This document shows positions 1 to 12,770 of a stretch of DNA of 64,000 bases, piece by piece. Each line of letters begins with the position of its first letter. Positions within the stretch are counted from its first letter, which is position 1. Source of the stretch: Pegea sp. RAD2-039 (Eukaryota; Chordata; Thaliacea; Salpida; Salpidae); the NCBI GenBank assembly GCA_034620365.1, contig JAQGEQ010000058.1, positions 744,001-808,000 on the forward strand, given 5' to 3'. Made by a program: the position numbers and the translations under genes. The notes below the pieces were generated by a model that worked only from the letters and a program-made list of their open reading frames with translations, did not search any database and was not told the origin of the DNA.

Positions 1-439
1 ATTCTTTTTCACAATCCATATGTAACGGGTAGAGAGAAGACAGGTTGTAGACTCTTGCGCAATCCTTATCTTTATATAACCAGTAAGTTTGGCCTGGTTG
101 TGCTTGTTCAGATTTCATGAATAAAATCACAAGTTGTACTATAGATTTCAGCATTGCAGGTTGAAATTCAGTAGTTTCCAAACTTAACTTGTCGGCTTCA
201 TCATCTGATAAAACAATCTTTACCATACCTGGATCATATTCCTGAATTAAACTATCAAGATCTGAATCATGACCAGTTACTATATGAATAGATTCATCAC
301 CAAATGGTATAATGATAGCAGGATTACAGTTTCCGCCAAAGATTTGTAAATTTGTTGTTTGTGTCTTTTTCAAGTTTTCAAACTTCCAACTGGAAGCCTG
401 TTTAGAGGCTGCCAATATATCTATAGTCTTTATTGACAT
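1..439 (-). CDS. EDRF1: EDRF1-like protein, partial (5' portion of visible frame; runs off left edge)
   Basis: An open frame reads leftwards from an ATG at 439 through position 1, about 146 codons without a stop. It matches the central part of erythroid differentiation-related factor 1: a W-x-F-E segment, an IFGG motif, a VTG-x-x-x-D-L-D segment and, near the left edge, a TYWLYK block followed by a VYNLSSL-type segment. In the human protein the equivalent block follows roughly 290 N-terminal residues, which I cannot find upstream. Either this exon is internal and its true start is a splice acceptor just right of the region, or the protein is N-terminally short. EDRF1 is a conserved, poorly understood TPR-containing protein linked to globin expression in vertebrates. 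Family assignment rests on recalled motifs; the start codon is uncertain. Confidence 0.66.
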   Translation of the reverse strand, partial: MSIKTIDILAASKQASSWKFENLKKTQTTNLQIFGGNCNPAIIIPFGDESIHIVTGHDSDLDSLIQEYDPGMVKIVLSDDEADKLSLETTEFQPAMLKSIVQLVILFMKSEQAQPGQTYWLYKDKDCARVYNLSSLYPLHMDCEKE

Positions 440-3400
440 TAAAAATTATAGTAAGTTTATTAATAAAAGAAATTATAGACAAATAATTCTTTAAAAAGTG
501 AATAAAAGTTTAGTATTTTAATTGAGAATTATAACAATAATATTAAAACTAAATTACTGCTGAAAATAAGGTTATTTAAATCAAAGTCTAAAGAAGCTAA
601 CTAAAACTAAATAACTTTCATAAAACAAACTGTTATTATATTATTAATTTATCAACTTCACAACGCATGTTTAAAAATTGTCAAAAATAAAATTTATAAA
701 CAACTCTCTGAATCAAAGAGTTAAAAATGCTGCCAAGTATGAAACTATTTTAAGAATTTATAAATTCTTAGAACCAAACCAAATATAAACTTGTTAAATA
801 TTTATTTATTTATTTATAAATTATAATAATAAAGTTTCTTTAAATTTAAATTTCCTTTAGCCTAATAAGGTATATATTTTGTTACAATAAATAAATACTA
901 CATTATAACTATTTTAAAAAAATTTAAATTAAACAAAATACAAAAAGTTTATATCTATATAAATCACAGAAAAATTTTATCACCACAACCAAAACAATTT
1001 TTAAATTGATTTAAAACATTTTTAAAACAATAAAAAACATACAAAGCAATTACATTATAAATTATTTTTGTGCATAAAGTTGTAAAAGAAAAACAACTTT
1101 CAGTAAATTTAAACATAATTTTAGTTGGTTTTAAAAATAATATTTCACTATATAATTCAAAATAGCACTAAAATATAAATAAGAATCATTTAATTAAGAG
1201 AAATATTGAAACTAAACTTAGTTTAGCAATAGCAAAATATTATTTAACTGGCGTTTTTTAAATAACAAAATAATAAAACATTTAATATTGTGAAATTTTG
1301 ACGATATTAAAATATTGCAAAAACAAATAACAAAATTTCCATGAGTTTGAACAAAACATTTAACAACATATTTTAATAAATAATTATTGTAAACACTAAA
1401 AATATGTAACTAATTTCTGAAAACTTTTATCATTTCTATAAAAAATAGATATAAAAAACCATTATAAAAAGAGTAATTACAAGATTTATTAAACAATATA
1501 CATCAAAAGTACAAAACTTGAATAATTCTTACTTTTTGAAAAGGTTGAAACTCAATTTTGAAAAAATCTAAAAAATCGATTATATAAATAATAAATTAAA
1601 TAAAAAAAATAATTTGCCACCATTAAGTTCAAACAGATATTAAAATATTAAAAAATATATATAAAGTAAAAATATAATCAATTTCAAATGATATTTGAAA
1701 ATTGTAAAATAAACCTATTAAAAATTTTTTTTTGGAAATTTATTTGAATTCATGACTTTGAAGCAACAAAATGATTTTTAGTATTTTACCTTTGATTAAA
1801 ATTTACTTGAAATGATATTTATCTAAGCGTTAAAATTTCAATATTTTTTGAAATCACATCACGTCAAAATATTCACTCAGAATTATAGATTTCCATAAAA
1901 ATGTAAATTTCGTTGGAAATCAAATATTATTGTAATTAAAAGCTACGTTAAAAGTTTTTATAGATGTTTGATAAATCATATTTGGAGATTCAATTACAAT
2001 TAATTTTGAAGGTTTACGACTAGAAAACTGGTTTCCAGTAAAAAAAGTTTAAAAGAGAATACATACCACTCAAAGAAAAAGATTACGATAACACTAACGA
2101 ATTCTACCTATAAACCCTAAAATGGTTGTAAGTTATTGTAGCAAAATCGAAAAAACAGTTTATGTATTTGTTTTTAATCTTTTATCTTTTAAAATATATT
2201 GAGAGTTGACACTAAATTCTAAAATTAGATGATGAAAATATAGAAATTAATTTAAAATTACTCATTTTGAATTAATTTGAGTGGTTTTAAACCCTTTTTA
2301 AAGTGAAAATTAAGTAATTCACAAAGTAAACATAATAAATGCTAAAAGTATGAAAAACTAACAATTTTTTAAACGTTGTAATTTTTCCACTTAAATTATG
2401 AAAAGAGTATGTAAGCAGTTTTCTTGCTGATAAAAAATTTAAAACTATCTACAGAAAACAATGTTTAAAAAAAACGAAAATCAACATACTTTATAAATAT
2501 GCTATAAAACTTAAAATCATGAATAATTGAAGCATTTAAAAAAGTCATAAAATGTTTTCATAGATGCTATGGAGCACATCAAGGTGCAAATATGTCGATA
2601 AAGCTAAAATGCATCTTATAAATTGACTGTTGAAAACCACACTTCACTGAAGAATAAAACAAGCAAAAACTTAACTAAAAAATAGTTATTATCAGGGTAT
2701 AAAGATCTGTTGGTTATCTAATACACACTACGGTGGCAAGAAAATACCTATAAAAAATATGAAGATTTGTTTAGACTTTTATATTTGTGATTAAAAAGAT
2801 AACAAAGAATGTAAAATATTTAATAAGAAAATCATATTTCATTACGGAAACTTATGTTTTCAAAATTTAGCTGAGCAAAAAATACAATACTATGAATGAT
2901 TAAAACTGAAAAGCTTTAGGATTTTCTCATTTGAGTTTATTTTAAAAATAGTAGAAAACAAAAGAAATCTGATTTTTGTTCGAATACTTAGTTTTTTTGG
3001 TCCTAATACTTAAATATCATCAAAAATTAACTTGCTAAAATTATTTTATTTTTATAGTATTTGTTTCAAACTTTATAATTTTTTTTTAATTTACTAAGAA
3101 AAATTTAACTGAATATTTTTTAGTAATTCATTTTACACAGAACAAAATAATTTTTAAAGTTCCTAACTGATATTAATTAATGCTGTTTTCGTATTTAGGA
3201 CCAAATACTAGCATGAAAGTAGTGACAACAATGGAATTATAAACTTATTACTTCTTAAGCTACATTATTTATGTCTCAATATTTAGTATTATTTGAGTAC
3301 ATAGTTAAACAAAACTAAGTAAAAATTTTCAAATAATTGTTTTCATTATCATATTGTGGTATAGTTGAACAGTATTACAGTAGATTATTTTATCGCATTT

Positions 3401-5437
3401 GTAAATGTAAATCCAAGTGTCGTAATGGTGCATTGCGTGTTGATAGTACTTTTAGTATGCTGATAGTTGAATTGTTCATCGTTGCTTACCATTGTTATTA
3501 GCTGCCTTTTATAGTTGAGTAAGCTTTCTTATTTTGATCTATTATCATTACACATAAAGAATAGCATTTTTCACGATAATAGTGAAGAAACAACAGAACA
3601 AACTATTCATTAAATCGTCGATTTTTTGATAGACTGTTTAAATACTCATATCGAATATTTTGAACCTAAGATGTTTATTTTTTGACAATATTTGCTAACT
3701 TGCCAAGTAATTTAAACTATTGAATTAAACTATTCATTTGAAATTATATCACTATTAAAATGTCATTATTAAGTACTTATTCAGTTTCTAGTAAAAATTT
3801 CTGATGCAATAAAATTATATTATTTGTGAGAATGTGAGTTAGTGAGAGGCACCATGGTTAGCATTTATTGTAATAAATATGTTTTATCTTAAATTATTAA
3901 TAACTAAAATGTTAAAATAAATATATACATAAATCTTTAAGTATAATAAATCCAGCATAGCCCAACATAACCTGATTTTTATCTAAACACACGAGGATAG
4001 ATCGAAAGCTTAAGTTAGTAGATGGATGGTAAACTTGTTAGGTACCATGTTGAACAGCAAGAGACAGGTTGATTGTCTGCTGATGGTTTGCAGTAAACCG
4101 AACAAATGAATTCCTACAGCAAAGCTTTTACAACAGCTTGTTGAAAATATGAGTTTTCTTATATCTCAAAAGAGTGATTTTTATAGGAATTTATCAGTCC
4201 TCCCTGTGAGCATCCGCTAAACTGTTTCACTTTTATTTAGGCAACAAAATTTGTTTGATGTGCCAAGAAAGAAAAACTAAGTGAGGAAACTGGTAGTGTT
4301 TCATATCACTGCAAAGAAAACTACGTATTATTTTTTTTTAAGTGGATAGTTTTTTATTTTCAGTTTTGGTTTAAAAAAATATGTGCTATGGTTAATTTGT
4401 AAGAACCAGCTCTTTAATTTTCTGTCACCACTTTTCAAGCATCAAATAAAAGCTTTTTTATTTAATTTGTCCTTGCATGGTTCGTATATAGCTTTTAATT
4501 TATATGTTTTCTTCTTATTTACTGCTGCTTGGATTGGATAAATATTTTAATTGAACAAAAAGACCCTTTTGTCGATAATGTGATTATTATACAGAATAAA
4601 TTATTTGTTTAATTTGAATTTTTTCTTCATTCGTTGATAATGGGAGATCTTCACTTCAAATCAATAATCTATATTATATTTTTACAATCTCTCGCTGCAT
4701 ATGGCTTTTTATATATTGCAGCAGCAGTTAATAGACAGTATTAACTTATAAAACTATCGACTTTTTGTATATTTTGTGATGTATATATTTTTTAATTCTA
4801 AACTCGATATAAATTTTTTTTTAACATCTTTCTTCTTCCATATTTCAATATTAATCTATTAATTAACTTTAACTATTGGTTTAACATTTTAACCACATTT
4901 ACAATTTAAAATAATTGTTTTTGAATAAACAATTTCGCCCTAGCAGTAATAATTCTTACGACTCCTATTATAAATGTTATTATCAAATTGCTTCTTCTTT
5001 ATTTAATTTTCATTGATATTTTCTATATTAAATTGGAAGGTTTTGATTTATAATTATCATTACTATTTAGATAAATATCTTATAAAATAATGTTGCTAGT
5101 ATTAACGACAAATAATTAATAACTATATTTAATTATTATTTTCATTTAAAAAATATTTATTTTCTCAGAAATGTTTTTTTTTTATATTTCAATATTTCAT
5201 GTATCATTTTGGATTAATATTTAATAGAAAATTTAAATTTAATTTGTGTTTTTAAATTTTTTTAATTACAAAGTTATGACTAATGATTATTTTTTATAAA
5301 TTATAATAATACAAGATTTGTTTTATTTCTTTAATTACTAGGATTACTTTTATTATGTTAGATATAAAAAGTTCTTTTTTTAAAGTTACAACCCAATTAA
5401 ATCTTCATTTTAATAAAATTTAGTTTTTTTTTTTTTC
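440..5437. other. AT-rich intergenic region between divergent EDRF1 and NOSIP
   Basis: About 5 kb of strongly AT-rich DNA with homopolymer runs. I looked on the minus strand for upstream EDRF1 exons and saw none. The only recognisable element is a short LINE/SINE 3' tail at about 3823-3878. A slightly less AT-rich patch at 3960-4310 has no readable frame. Confidence 0.6.
3823..3878 (+). repeat. solo LINE/SINE 3' tail fragment
   Basis: Carries the GTGAGAATGTGAGTTAGTGAGAGG-type tail that ends the LINE and SINE copies elsewhere in this window, followed by a degenerate TTTATTGTAATAAAT end. Only the last about 55 bp are present, as expected for a severely 5'-truncated insertion or a decayed copy. 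Confidence 0.55.
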
Positions 5438-5439
5438 AG
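5438..5439 (+). promoter_or_regulatory. splice acceptor in NOSIP 5' leader
   Basis: A run of about 14 pyrimidines ends in CAG at 5437-5439, 25 nt before the NOSIP ATG. No donor partner is evident upstream. It could be the 3' end of a 5'-UTR intron or a trans-splicing acceptor; similar sites precede several other genes here. Confidence 0.6.
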
Positions 5440-5464
5440 GGATTGTTTATATTTTACTGCCAAA

Positions 5465-7624
5465 ATGACTAGACATGGAAAAAATGCAACTGCAAGCTCA
5501 GTTTATTCTTATCATGAAAAACAAAAAGATGCTCAACAATCTGAGTATGGGACACAAGCTGAGAGGCTGGGCAAAGATTCTGTTAAGGTAATAAGGATTT
5601 ATCATTAAAGATTTTATAAAATTATGTAATTTGTACTTTCATTAAAAACTGTTAAAATAATTTTAATCAGTAATAAAATCTATATTTGTAGATTGCTTTA
5701 AATGTATTACTTAGAAATATAATGAAATTAGAATGTTTTAGATAAAAAAATTATATTATATTTTGTTTCTCTAATTATATAATTTTGTTTTATAATTTCT
5801 AAACTACTTTTAAATATTTAAAATAGGAGTTTGATGCTTGTTGTTTGACTTTACAACCATGTAAGAATCCTATGATATCACCTGATGGGTACTTGTTTGA
5901 CAAAGAAGCTATTTTAGAATATATCATCACTCAAAAAAAGTATTATATTTTATTTTCCAATAAATATAATTTTCTAATAATATTTAAGTTTTTTGTCATA
6001 AAGTATTTGTTATAAGTTTGTTAAATTAAATTGTTATTAACTTGTTTTCTGTTAAACTAACCTGCTATTTAAAGTTGTTTTTTAATCTATCTACTTACTG
6101 CTAGTTTCATTGACTCAAATTAAGTTTATAGAATAATGAATCCTTTTAAAAACTTTACTAAGAAATCTATAGTCCTACCTTCTAGCTAGGAAGTACCGGG
6201 TTCGACCCCAGGTAGAGACATATAAAACTCCTGAGAAAAACCATAAAAAACTCCTGAGAATGTGTGTTAGTGAGATGTGCTCTCTTTAGGCACCCTCCTT
6301 CGCATTTATATATATAAATAAATAAATAAATAAATATATGAGATACAAAACATATTTTATTTTTTAACCAACAATTGGCAAAGTACTTTAACTTGATCAG
6401 AAATGTTGATTTTTAAAATAAATAAACATAATGTGTATGTTCTGGGCTCTTCAAACTGACCAATCACCTGTTGACTTGGTTTTTTGTTGTCGATCTTTAA
6501 AACTTTTAACGATTTTATTGTGTATAGAACAATCGCTAGACAAATGAAGAAATATGAAAAACAGAAAAAGAGAGATGCTGCTGAGTTGAAGGAACTAGCA
6601 AAAGCAGAAACTGAATCAAAAATACAAAAGTTTGTTGAGGATGAGAGATCAATTTCAAGTAATGATGCTCCTTTTCAATCAAGACAAAAAAGTAACTTAT
6701 TTCACGGTTCAGTGGTTTTCACTGATCATTATTATCAACATTTTTTAAATACTTTTTCAGAAACAATTGATCCAACTTTTCAGCTTCGTAGCAATCCTAA
6801 AACTCTTCCAAGCTTTTGGATTCCGTCATTGACTCCAGCTGCAGATAAGAGCAAGATCAAAAAGCCAAATGATAAAGTAATTCTATCTTATTTGATATTG
6901 CATCTAGCAAGGCTAGGTTCTTTAAACAAAACAATATTGACATTTTGTTTTTGGTTCATTGAAATAGTTCACAGTTTTCTTCTCGTGGTATGAAACAATG
7001 ACCTCACCTCATATCTAAATTTAACACTTTTCTCACCTCTAAGCAAACCCCTAATTCTTAAAATTAATTGTTATGAAACTAAATAAGTTCTTTTTAATTT
7101 AAGCCAATTTGAAATTGAAACAAATAAGATATATTATGTAAACCTTATATCCTGATGAATAATTAATTGTGATATTTTTAGGTATTATGCCCAATGACTG
7201 GTAAACCTCTGAAATTTAAAGATCTTATTTCTGTTAAATTTACTCCGATATCAGATGGAGATAAGAAAACTTCAATGATATCAAAACAAGTGAGATCATC
7301 AAATTATATCTGCTTTCATCTAAATACTTGGTTTATATCCAGGCTAGATGGCAGTGTGCGGTTACTCATGATACACTTGGCAATTCAATACCTTGTGTTG
7401 TTCTTCGACAAACAGGAGATGTAGTTACTTCAGATTGCGTTGAAAAGATCATCAAGAAAGATTTAGTTAAAGATTCTAAAGGGATTGATAAGATGCTTCA
7501 TCCGTTGACGGGGCAACAGATGACTGGAAGAGATATTATACCGATTCATAGAGGGGGAACAGGTTATGCACAAACAAATGAAGATTTGAAAACTAAATCC
7601 TATCGCCCTGTACTAATGGTTTAA
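5465..7624 (+). CDS. NOSIP: nitric oxide synthase-interacting protein homologue
   Basis: Five exons: 5465-5587, 5827-5939, 6528-6876, 7182-7289, 7343-7624; all introns are GT-AG and the phases join, giving 324 aa (human protein about 300). The start MTRHGKN is the family hallmark. Residues about 42-80 hold the atypical U-box/RING half with CC and PC pairs plus a PDGYLFD segment; then a basic Lys-rich stretch after IARQMKKYEKQ, LPSFWIPSLTPAA, and the C-terminal half with CPMTGKPL, a CAVTHDTL segment, VVTSDCVEKIIKKD and a terminal RGGTGYA block. The family acts as a nuclear E3 ubiquitin ligase, and vertebrate NOSIP also binds NO synthases. Intron 2 carries a 5'-truncated SINE. A possible AATAAA lies at 7787-7792. 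Confidence 0.95.
6171..6335 (+). mobile_element. 5'-truncated tRNA-derived SINE in NOSIP intron 2
   Basis: Begins inside the tRNA-like head and keeps the B box GGTTCGACCCC at 6199-6209. It is followed by the body with ATAAAACTCCTGAGAAAAAC and by the shared tail GAATGTGTGTTAGTGAGATG and CACCCTCCTTCGCATTTATA, then a TAAA-rich 3' end. It is near-identical to the complete copy at 34891-35088, which is in the opposite orientation. The A box is missing, so it should not be transcribed by Pol III itself. Confidence 0.85.
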
Positions 7625-7792
7625 CGTTTTGTTCACTTTTTAACACTTTCATGAATAGAAACTGAATAATTTCCTAATTATTGAGGTGTACAGACCACAG
7701 CTTATATGAGGGTTAGCCTTTTAATTAAAACCATAAAAAAACAAATTCTTAAAATTGGTCGAATAGCTTCTCTATAAGTGACTTTGAATAAA

Positions 7793-9313
7793 ATAATAGA
7801 AAGTTTTTACATTAACTTGATTGATTATTTTGAACACCTTTCTTTATCTTCTATATTTTATTTTGATTGAAGTTGTATTAGAACCTATCATTGATATTGC
7901 TAAAGGTTTTTTGAGACAACTATAAAAGATTCATTTCTTCTGCTTGTTTTTACTCTTAATGCTGGAACCGTCATCAAAAATCTCTAATTTTTTTATCAAA
8001 AAACATTTTTTAAGGAAAATTAAACTTTATATCGTTAATAGTTGTTTTTTATTCCTAAAGAGGACATTTAATAAATTTGCTTTAAATTTGTTTCTATAAT
8101 AATAATACAGTTGATGAAGGTTTAGATAATTAAATTGTGTGAAGAAGATAGACACTTTGAAGATTTACTTAATTATGTACATAGGATGTTGCTCCACCGT
8201 AGATTACCTTTTTTATTTGATGCCTAAAAATTAGCAGTATTTTGTGGCTAGAAAACTGTAAATTGGTGCTCCTAGCAATAAATCAAAGCAAGAAACCCTG
8301 CACTTTGATGTGTCTTGGTTGATTAGTTTCTTTGCATCTCATTGTGGTTTTGCTTTTAACATCATTACTTAAAGTATATCCAGCATGACTCTTTTTGGTC
8401 AAAGTAGATTCTTACTCTATGCAGTTGAATTAAAACCATTATTGAACTAATTGTGATTGGTTGATAATTTAAAGATATTTTATCAACTTTATCAAAAACT
8501 TTCCAAGTTTGTATTTTTCTTGTAATTTTTTAAGATGTACAAACAACTGTAAAATATAAAACAAAGACAACTGGTAAATCTAAATTACTATTTTTTAAGA
8601 AAACTGCTTTAAATTTCAAAGCAATACTTTTAAAATTGATATTCTATTTATTATTTTATTTCATAAATTACTTGACTACCAGCTTTTTTATGTTAAACTT
8701 TCTCTAGTAGATATCAATTTCAGTTGTAATCATTATTTTTATTTGACTGTCTTGTTTATCGTTTAAACAAATTAATCAGATTATCTGCGCTATTAAGTAG
8801 TTTAAGGTCATTACAAAACAAATACAAGTGTTAACCTTAAGTTTCTTCTTTTATATATATATTGTTCATTTTTTGGGTCAGAAGGTTACGAAGGTTACAA
8901 AATAAATCGACTTGTCTGTCTCGTCACTTTTGCAAATATGAAATGTATCAATAAAAAGATGTCCGTTATTGGAATTTCTCTAACAAAATACTTTTTAAAC
9001 TTAAAATTAGTAAACTTAAATCATTTTTATAAATTATAACTTTTGAATCAGAGTAAGAAGAAAAGAGATAATTATACCGGTACAAGTATTACTAAATTTT
9101 ATTTTTAGATTTTTACAAAGATTAGTTGGCTTGAGCTTATATAGTTCTAAAAAAAGTGATAATTCATTATTTTTATAATAGTTAAATGCAAGCAGGTTTT
9201 TTATAAGAGTACCTTTACAATTACGGAAATTGCTTTATATCTTTAAATTCACACAAGGCTGCCTACTAAAGGGGAATACCCTGCAAATAAGTTTTTTATT
9301 TGTTATTTATTTA
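7793..9313. other. intergenic, no gene recognised
   Basis: AT-rich DNA downstream of the NOSIP poly(A) signal. A segment at about 8150-8420 is a little richer in G+C, but all six frames break within about 35 codons and nothing is recognisable. Confidence 0.5.
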
Positions 9314-9375
9314 TTACAATAAATGTGAAGGAGGGTGCCTAACGAGAGCACCTCTCGCTAACACACATTCTCACA
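9314..9375 (-). repeat. solo LINE/SINE 3' tail fragment
   Basis: Inverse complement of the shared tail: AATGTGAAGGAGGGTGCC, then GAGAGCACCTCTCGCTAACA and CACATTCTCAC. It is preceded by TTATTTATTACAATAAA. No LINE coding or tRNA-like sequence is attached, so this is an extreme 5' truncation. Confidence 0.7.
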
Positions 9376-9903
9376 AATTAGATTTTATTAAACTCAATTA
9401 ATTTGCCTAATGTGAATTAATTAAAAGTTGCAGTTTGAATTATGCTGAAGACCTTTATAGTTTTGCAAACTAGATTTTTTAATTGAAAATAATATGTTCT
9501 CTCTATAATTGAAAATTCTGTAAAATATATATCATACATATATATAAATATTTAGAGCTGTTTTGTTAACACTCTGCTTTTCATTGTTTGTTATCAATTA
9601 TAAATATATATTTGGTAAATTGAAACATTTTTTATGAAATTTGGATTCGAAATATATATCAGAAAGTTTTCCATTATTCTCTTGCATTTTAATATAAAAA
9701 CTGAATAGATATTTGATTAAACTTCATATTAACCAATAAATACTATTATTGTTGGTATTGTAGTAGTTTCAATAGATATTTACATAAATTTATTATACTT
9801 TTACCAATGGTTAAAAACGATTCATCAATCAATTGCCATAAAAATAACTTTATAAATAAATCGTTATATTATTGAAGATTTTGTAAAAGTCCGTAGTTCG
9901 AAA

Positions 9904-10681
9904 ATGGTCAATATTTTAATTGGCTGTACAGGTAGTGTTGCTTCTATAAAACTTCCATTATTGATCCAAAAACTAATCGAAAAAATCCCTGGTGCTGATA
10001 TAAAAGTTATTTTAACATCAACAGCAGCAAAGTTTATAAATTTGCAGCAGATTGAAGTACCTGTGAGTACTTGGTTTACTTTTAATAAATTATAAGATTT
10101 AAATTTTTAGTAAACTTTTATAAACATTGCTTAACTAACAATACAAGGATAGAAAATATTTAATAGTGTTTAGTGCATCTACATCTTACCTGATTACTAC
10201 GCAACAAATATTTGAACTAGATAGAAAATTTAAAACTTCTAATTTAAATTTGCAAAATTATGAACAGGAAAATTTAATCAATTTTTTTTGGAAGGTTTAT
10301 ATGGATGAAAATGAATGGATGAATTGGAAGAAGATTGGAGATGATATCATTCATATTTCACTAAGAAATTGGGCGAATTTGTTACTCATTGCTCCATTAG
10401 ATGCTAATACGCTTGGAAAAATTGCTTCTGGTATTTGTGACAACCTTTTAACATGTGTCTTAAGAGCATGGATGCTAAATGAGCGACCAGTGTTAGTGTG
10501 TCCAGCAATGAACACCTACATGTGGCGTCACCCAGTGACAAAGGAAAATATGGATAAATTGAAGAGCTGGGGCTATACAGAAATTGCTCCTATTAGTAAG
10601 AAACTAGCATGTGGTGATGACGGGTTTGGTGCAATGGAAGAAATTGAACAAATTGTAGAACAAGTTATTTGCTCATTGTAA
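9904..10681 (+). CDS. PPCDC: phosphopantothenoylcysteine decarboxylase
   Basis: Two exons, 9904-10062 and 10295-10681, joined by an intron with donor GTGAGT and acceptor TTTTTTTTGGAAG; the product is 181 aa. The enzyme decarboxylates 4'-phospho-N-pantothenoylcysteine to 4'-phosphopantetheine in cytosolic CoA synthesis, using FMN. Seen here: an N-terminal GCTGSVA flavin-binding loop at residues 7-13, the catalytic His at about residue 73 in IIHISLRNWA, the APLDANTLGKIASGICDN block at 86-103, the PAMN motif at 123-126 and the catalytic Cys at about 159 in a CGDDGFGAM segment. The intron happens to be open in frame with exon 2, so an ORF caller would over-extend exon 2 leftwards to 10166. Acceptor-like AGs lie 7 and 14 nt before the ATG. 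A poly(A) signal AATAAA is at 10770-10775. Confidence 0.95.
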
Positions 10682-10775
10682 TTTAGTTTTTAAGACTTTT
10701 AAGTTTATGACTTAGGTGAATTTTATTATACATTTCTTGTAAAATACAAATAAGTTAAAAACATCTAAGAATAAA

Positions 10776-12770
10776 GTTTGCTATGATAACAGTTCCTATT
10801 TATTATATTTATTTGTTTAACGCATAGCTGCAAATAACAAATTAAATCAAAAACATTAAAAGACCGAATAAATGAAGAAGAGAAAAGGATTATGATAACC
10901 ACTTCCGGAAATTGTTTCAACATATTTTTAATCAAAATTTTAGGAGAAGAGAGATCGAATATGAGTCTATGATAGTTTCTTTGTTTCTCTTTATTGCATA
11001 ATTTGTGGTTACTTGCTTTTTATTTCTTAATTAGATATTTCGATAACTTCAAATAAATAAATAAATTTAATAAATAATTAAATGAATAAATCAAATAAAA
11101 CCAAGGTATTTATAGTTGTTTACGACAGAAACTTTTCAACTTTAAATATCTTCTATAAAATATACGCTATAAACTCATGGAAGAACCATTTTTGAAATAT
11201 TTTATGAAATAATTTTGTTTTTAAACAAAATACTAAATTTCACTTGAAGGTTGTAATCGCATTTGCTGATGAAATTAAAAGTCTTTTAGAGAAGTGTTTG
11301 TAGTTTGTTACAAATTGAAATGTTTTTTCAATTCATGACTGAACCTTTTGGTTAATAATTGCACTTTATAATTGTTCTTTTAAATATTCACCATTTAGCT
11401 TGAAAAAGTTTTTCTCAAATTGATTCGTCACGCAATTAAAAACTTGACAAAATCTTTAATGTATAAGAAAATGTTTTAGTTTCTTTTATTGTTTGAAATT
11501 AGGTAATCTGTTAATTAAAATATAAACTTTTAGAAGAATTCAAAGTTACATTTCATATTAATTTATAAACGAAGTTCAGTTCAATTGCAGTAATAGTTAA
11601 AAATGTTGGAAATTATTTGGCGTCGGTAGACGATAGTTAAATTGAACCTGTAAGTAGTGCTAATAACGATTATTTAAGAGAAACTGCTTTTTTAATCGAA
11701 ATATAATTAGCTTATTTGGTCTTATGCAAAGTATTTGGCATTCTAAATTAGTTGAATTGATTTTTTAATAAAATTGTTTATTTCTGGTTGTGTTAGTGGA
11801 TTGGACTTTTACCATTTTGCTTAAGTTGAAAATTGAGTTTTCACAACCGATATTGAAATTTGTAGTTTATTAGATTTCTGCTGAAGTACGCGTGGGAATA
11901 AAATAATTTCAGAAGCAAGTGAACCACATTATTTGTTTTGATTTCAGTGACTATTTAACGAACTCATATAAGCAAAACATATTTAGAAGATAAACATTTA
12001 TTCAAATTGTTTAAACAAACTGAGCAAAAGTTTTTCTGAAAATATAAGCTGTTAAAATAAATATAATATAAATGTTTCAACTCAACGAGTCTGTATGTTG
12101 AATAATAATTTTCTGATAAATTCTCATACTAAACTTGATATACTTCTAAAGGAAATAATAAACTTTTATACGAGGTTGTTTGAAAAAAGTTGTTGTTGAC
12201 TAATCTCAACAAGTTGAGTGATTGATTCAATACAAGCAAAAAGGTCATTAAAGTTTTTATTTTTAGTAAATTGAGATAGCATCTGTCGCAAAAGCTGTAA
12301 TATACAGAAATAATAAAACGACTAAATAGCGAATATATGAAAAATAACGCAACTAAGTAAAATGCAATAGAGGCATTATTTGAAAATAACAAAAGATGTG
12401 CTGAGTAGTAGCAAATTTAAGTTTGCTTTATTTTAGAGCAGGCCTAAAAAACAAATATTTATTTTGAAATGGAGTTAATATAACAATAGAAAAAATGTTT
12501 GCTTATTGAGCTTAAATTGTAGAAATTCAAAACTTTTAGTAAATTTTAAAAGAAAAAAAAAGAATGTAATTTTAGAACATTTGCAAAATTTTTAAAGTTT
12601 AAGACTTTCTTAAATTAAAAGAAATTTCGAATAATTGTGTTTCATAAAAATAGCCAACAACTTGAAGATTTGAATTGCTTGATGAGAAGCTGTTACGATA
12701 AGTCCAAAATATGTTCAGAGAAAAATTAATTTAATCAGATGAAGATAAAGATCAGTAAAAGAGGTTGATA
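10776..12770. other. intergenic between convergent PPCDC and PLPP, no gene recognised
   Basis: AT-rich sequence. The minus-strand open frame at 12129-12392 has no recognisable motif and lies directly downstream of the lipid phosphatase stop, where its 3' UTR is expected. Confidence 0.5.

Noticed and set aside
6199..6209. Possible tRNA gene at the GGTTCGACCCC motif
   Set aside because: There is no A box, acceptor stem or anticodon arm; it is the B box of a 5'-truncated SINE.
6877..6993. Continuation of the NOSIP exon 3 frame past 6876
   Set aside because: The hydrophobic tail is intronic; splicing at GTAATT joins KPNDK to VLCPMTGKP, matching the family.
10166..10294. In-frame 5' extension of PPCDC exon 2
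   Set aside because: The encoded stretch has no family similarity and is Asn/Lys/Leu-rich intron-like sequence. A GTGAGT donor at 10063 and an acceptor at 10293-10294 join the conserved parts exactly as in other PPCDC proteins.
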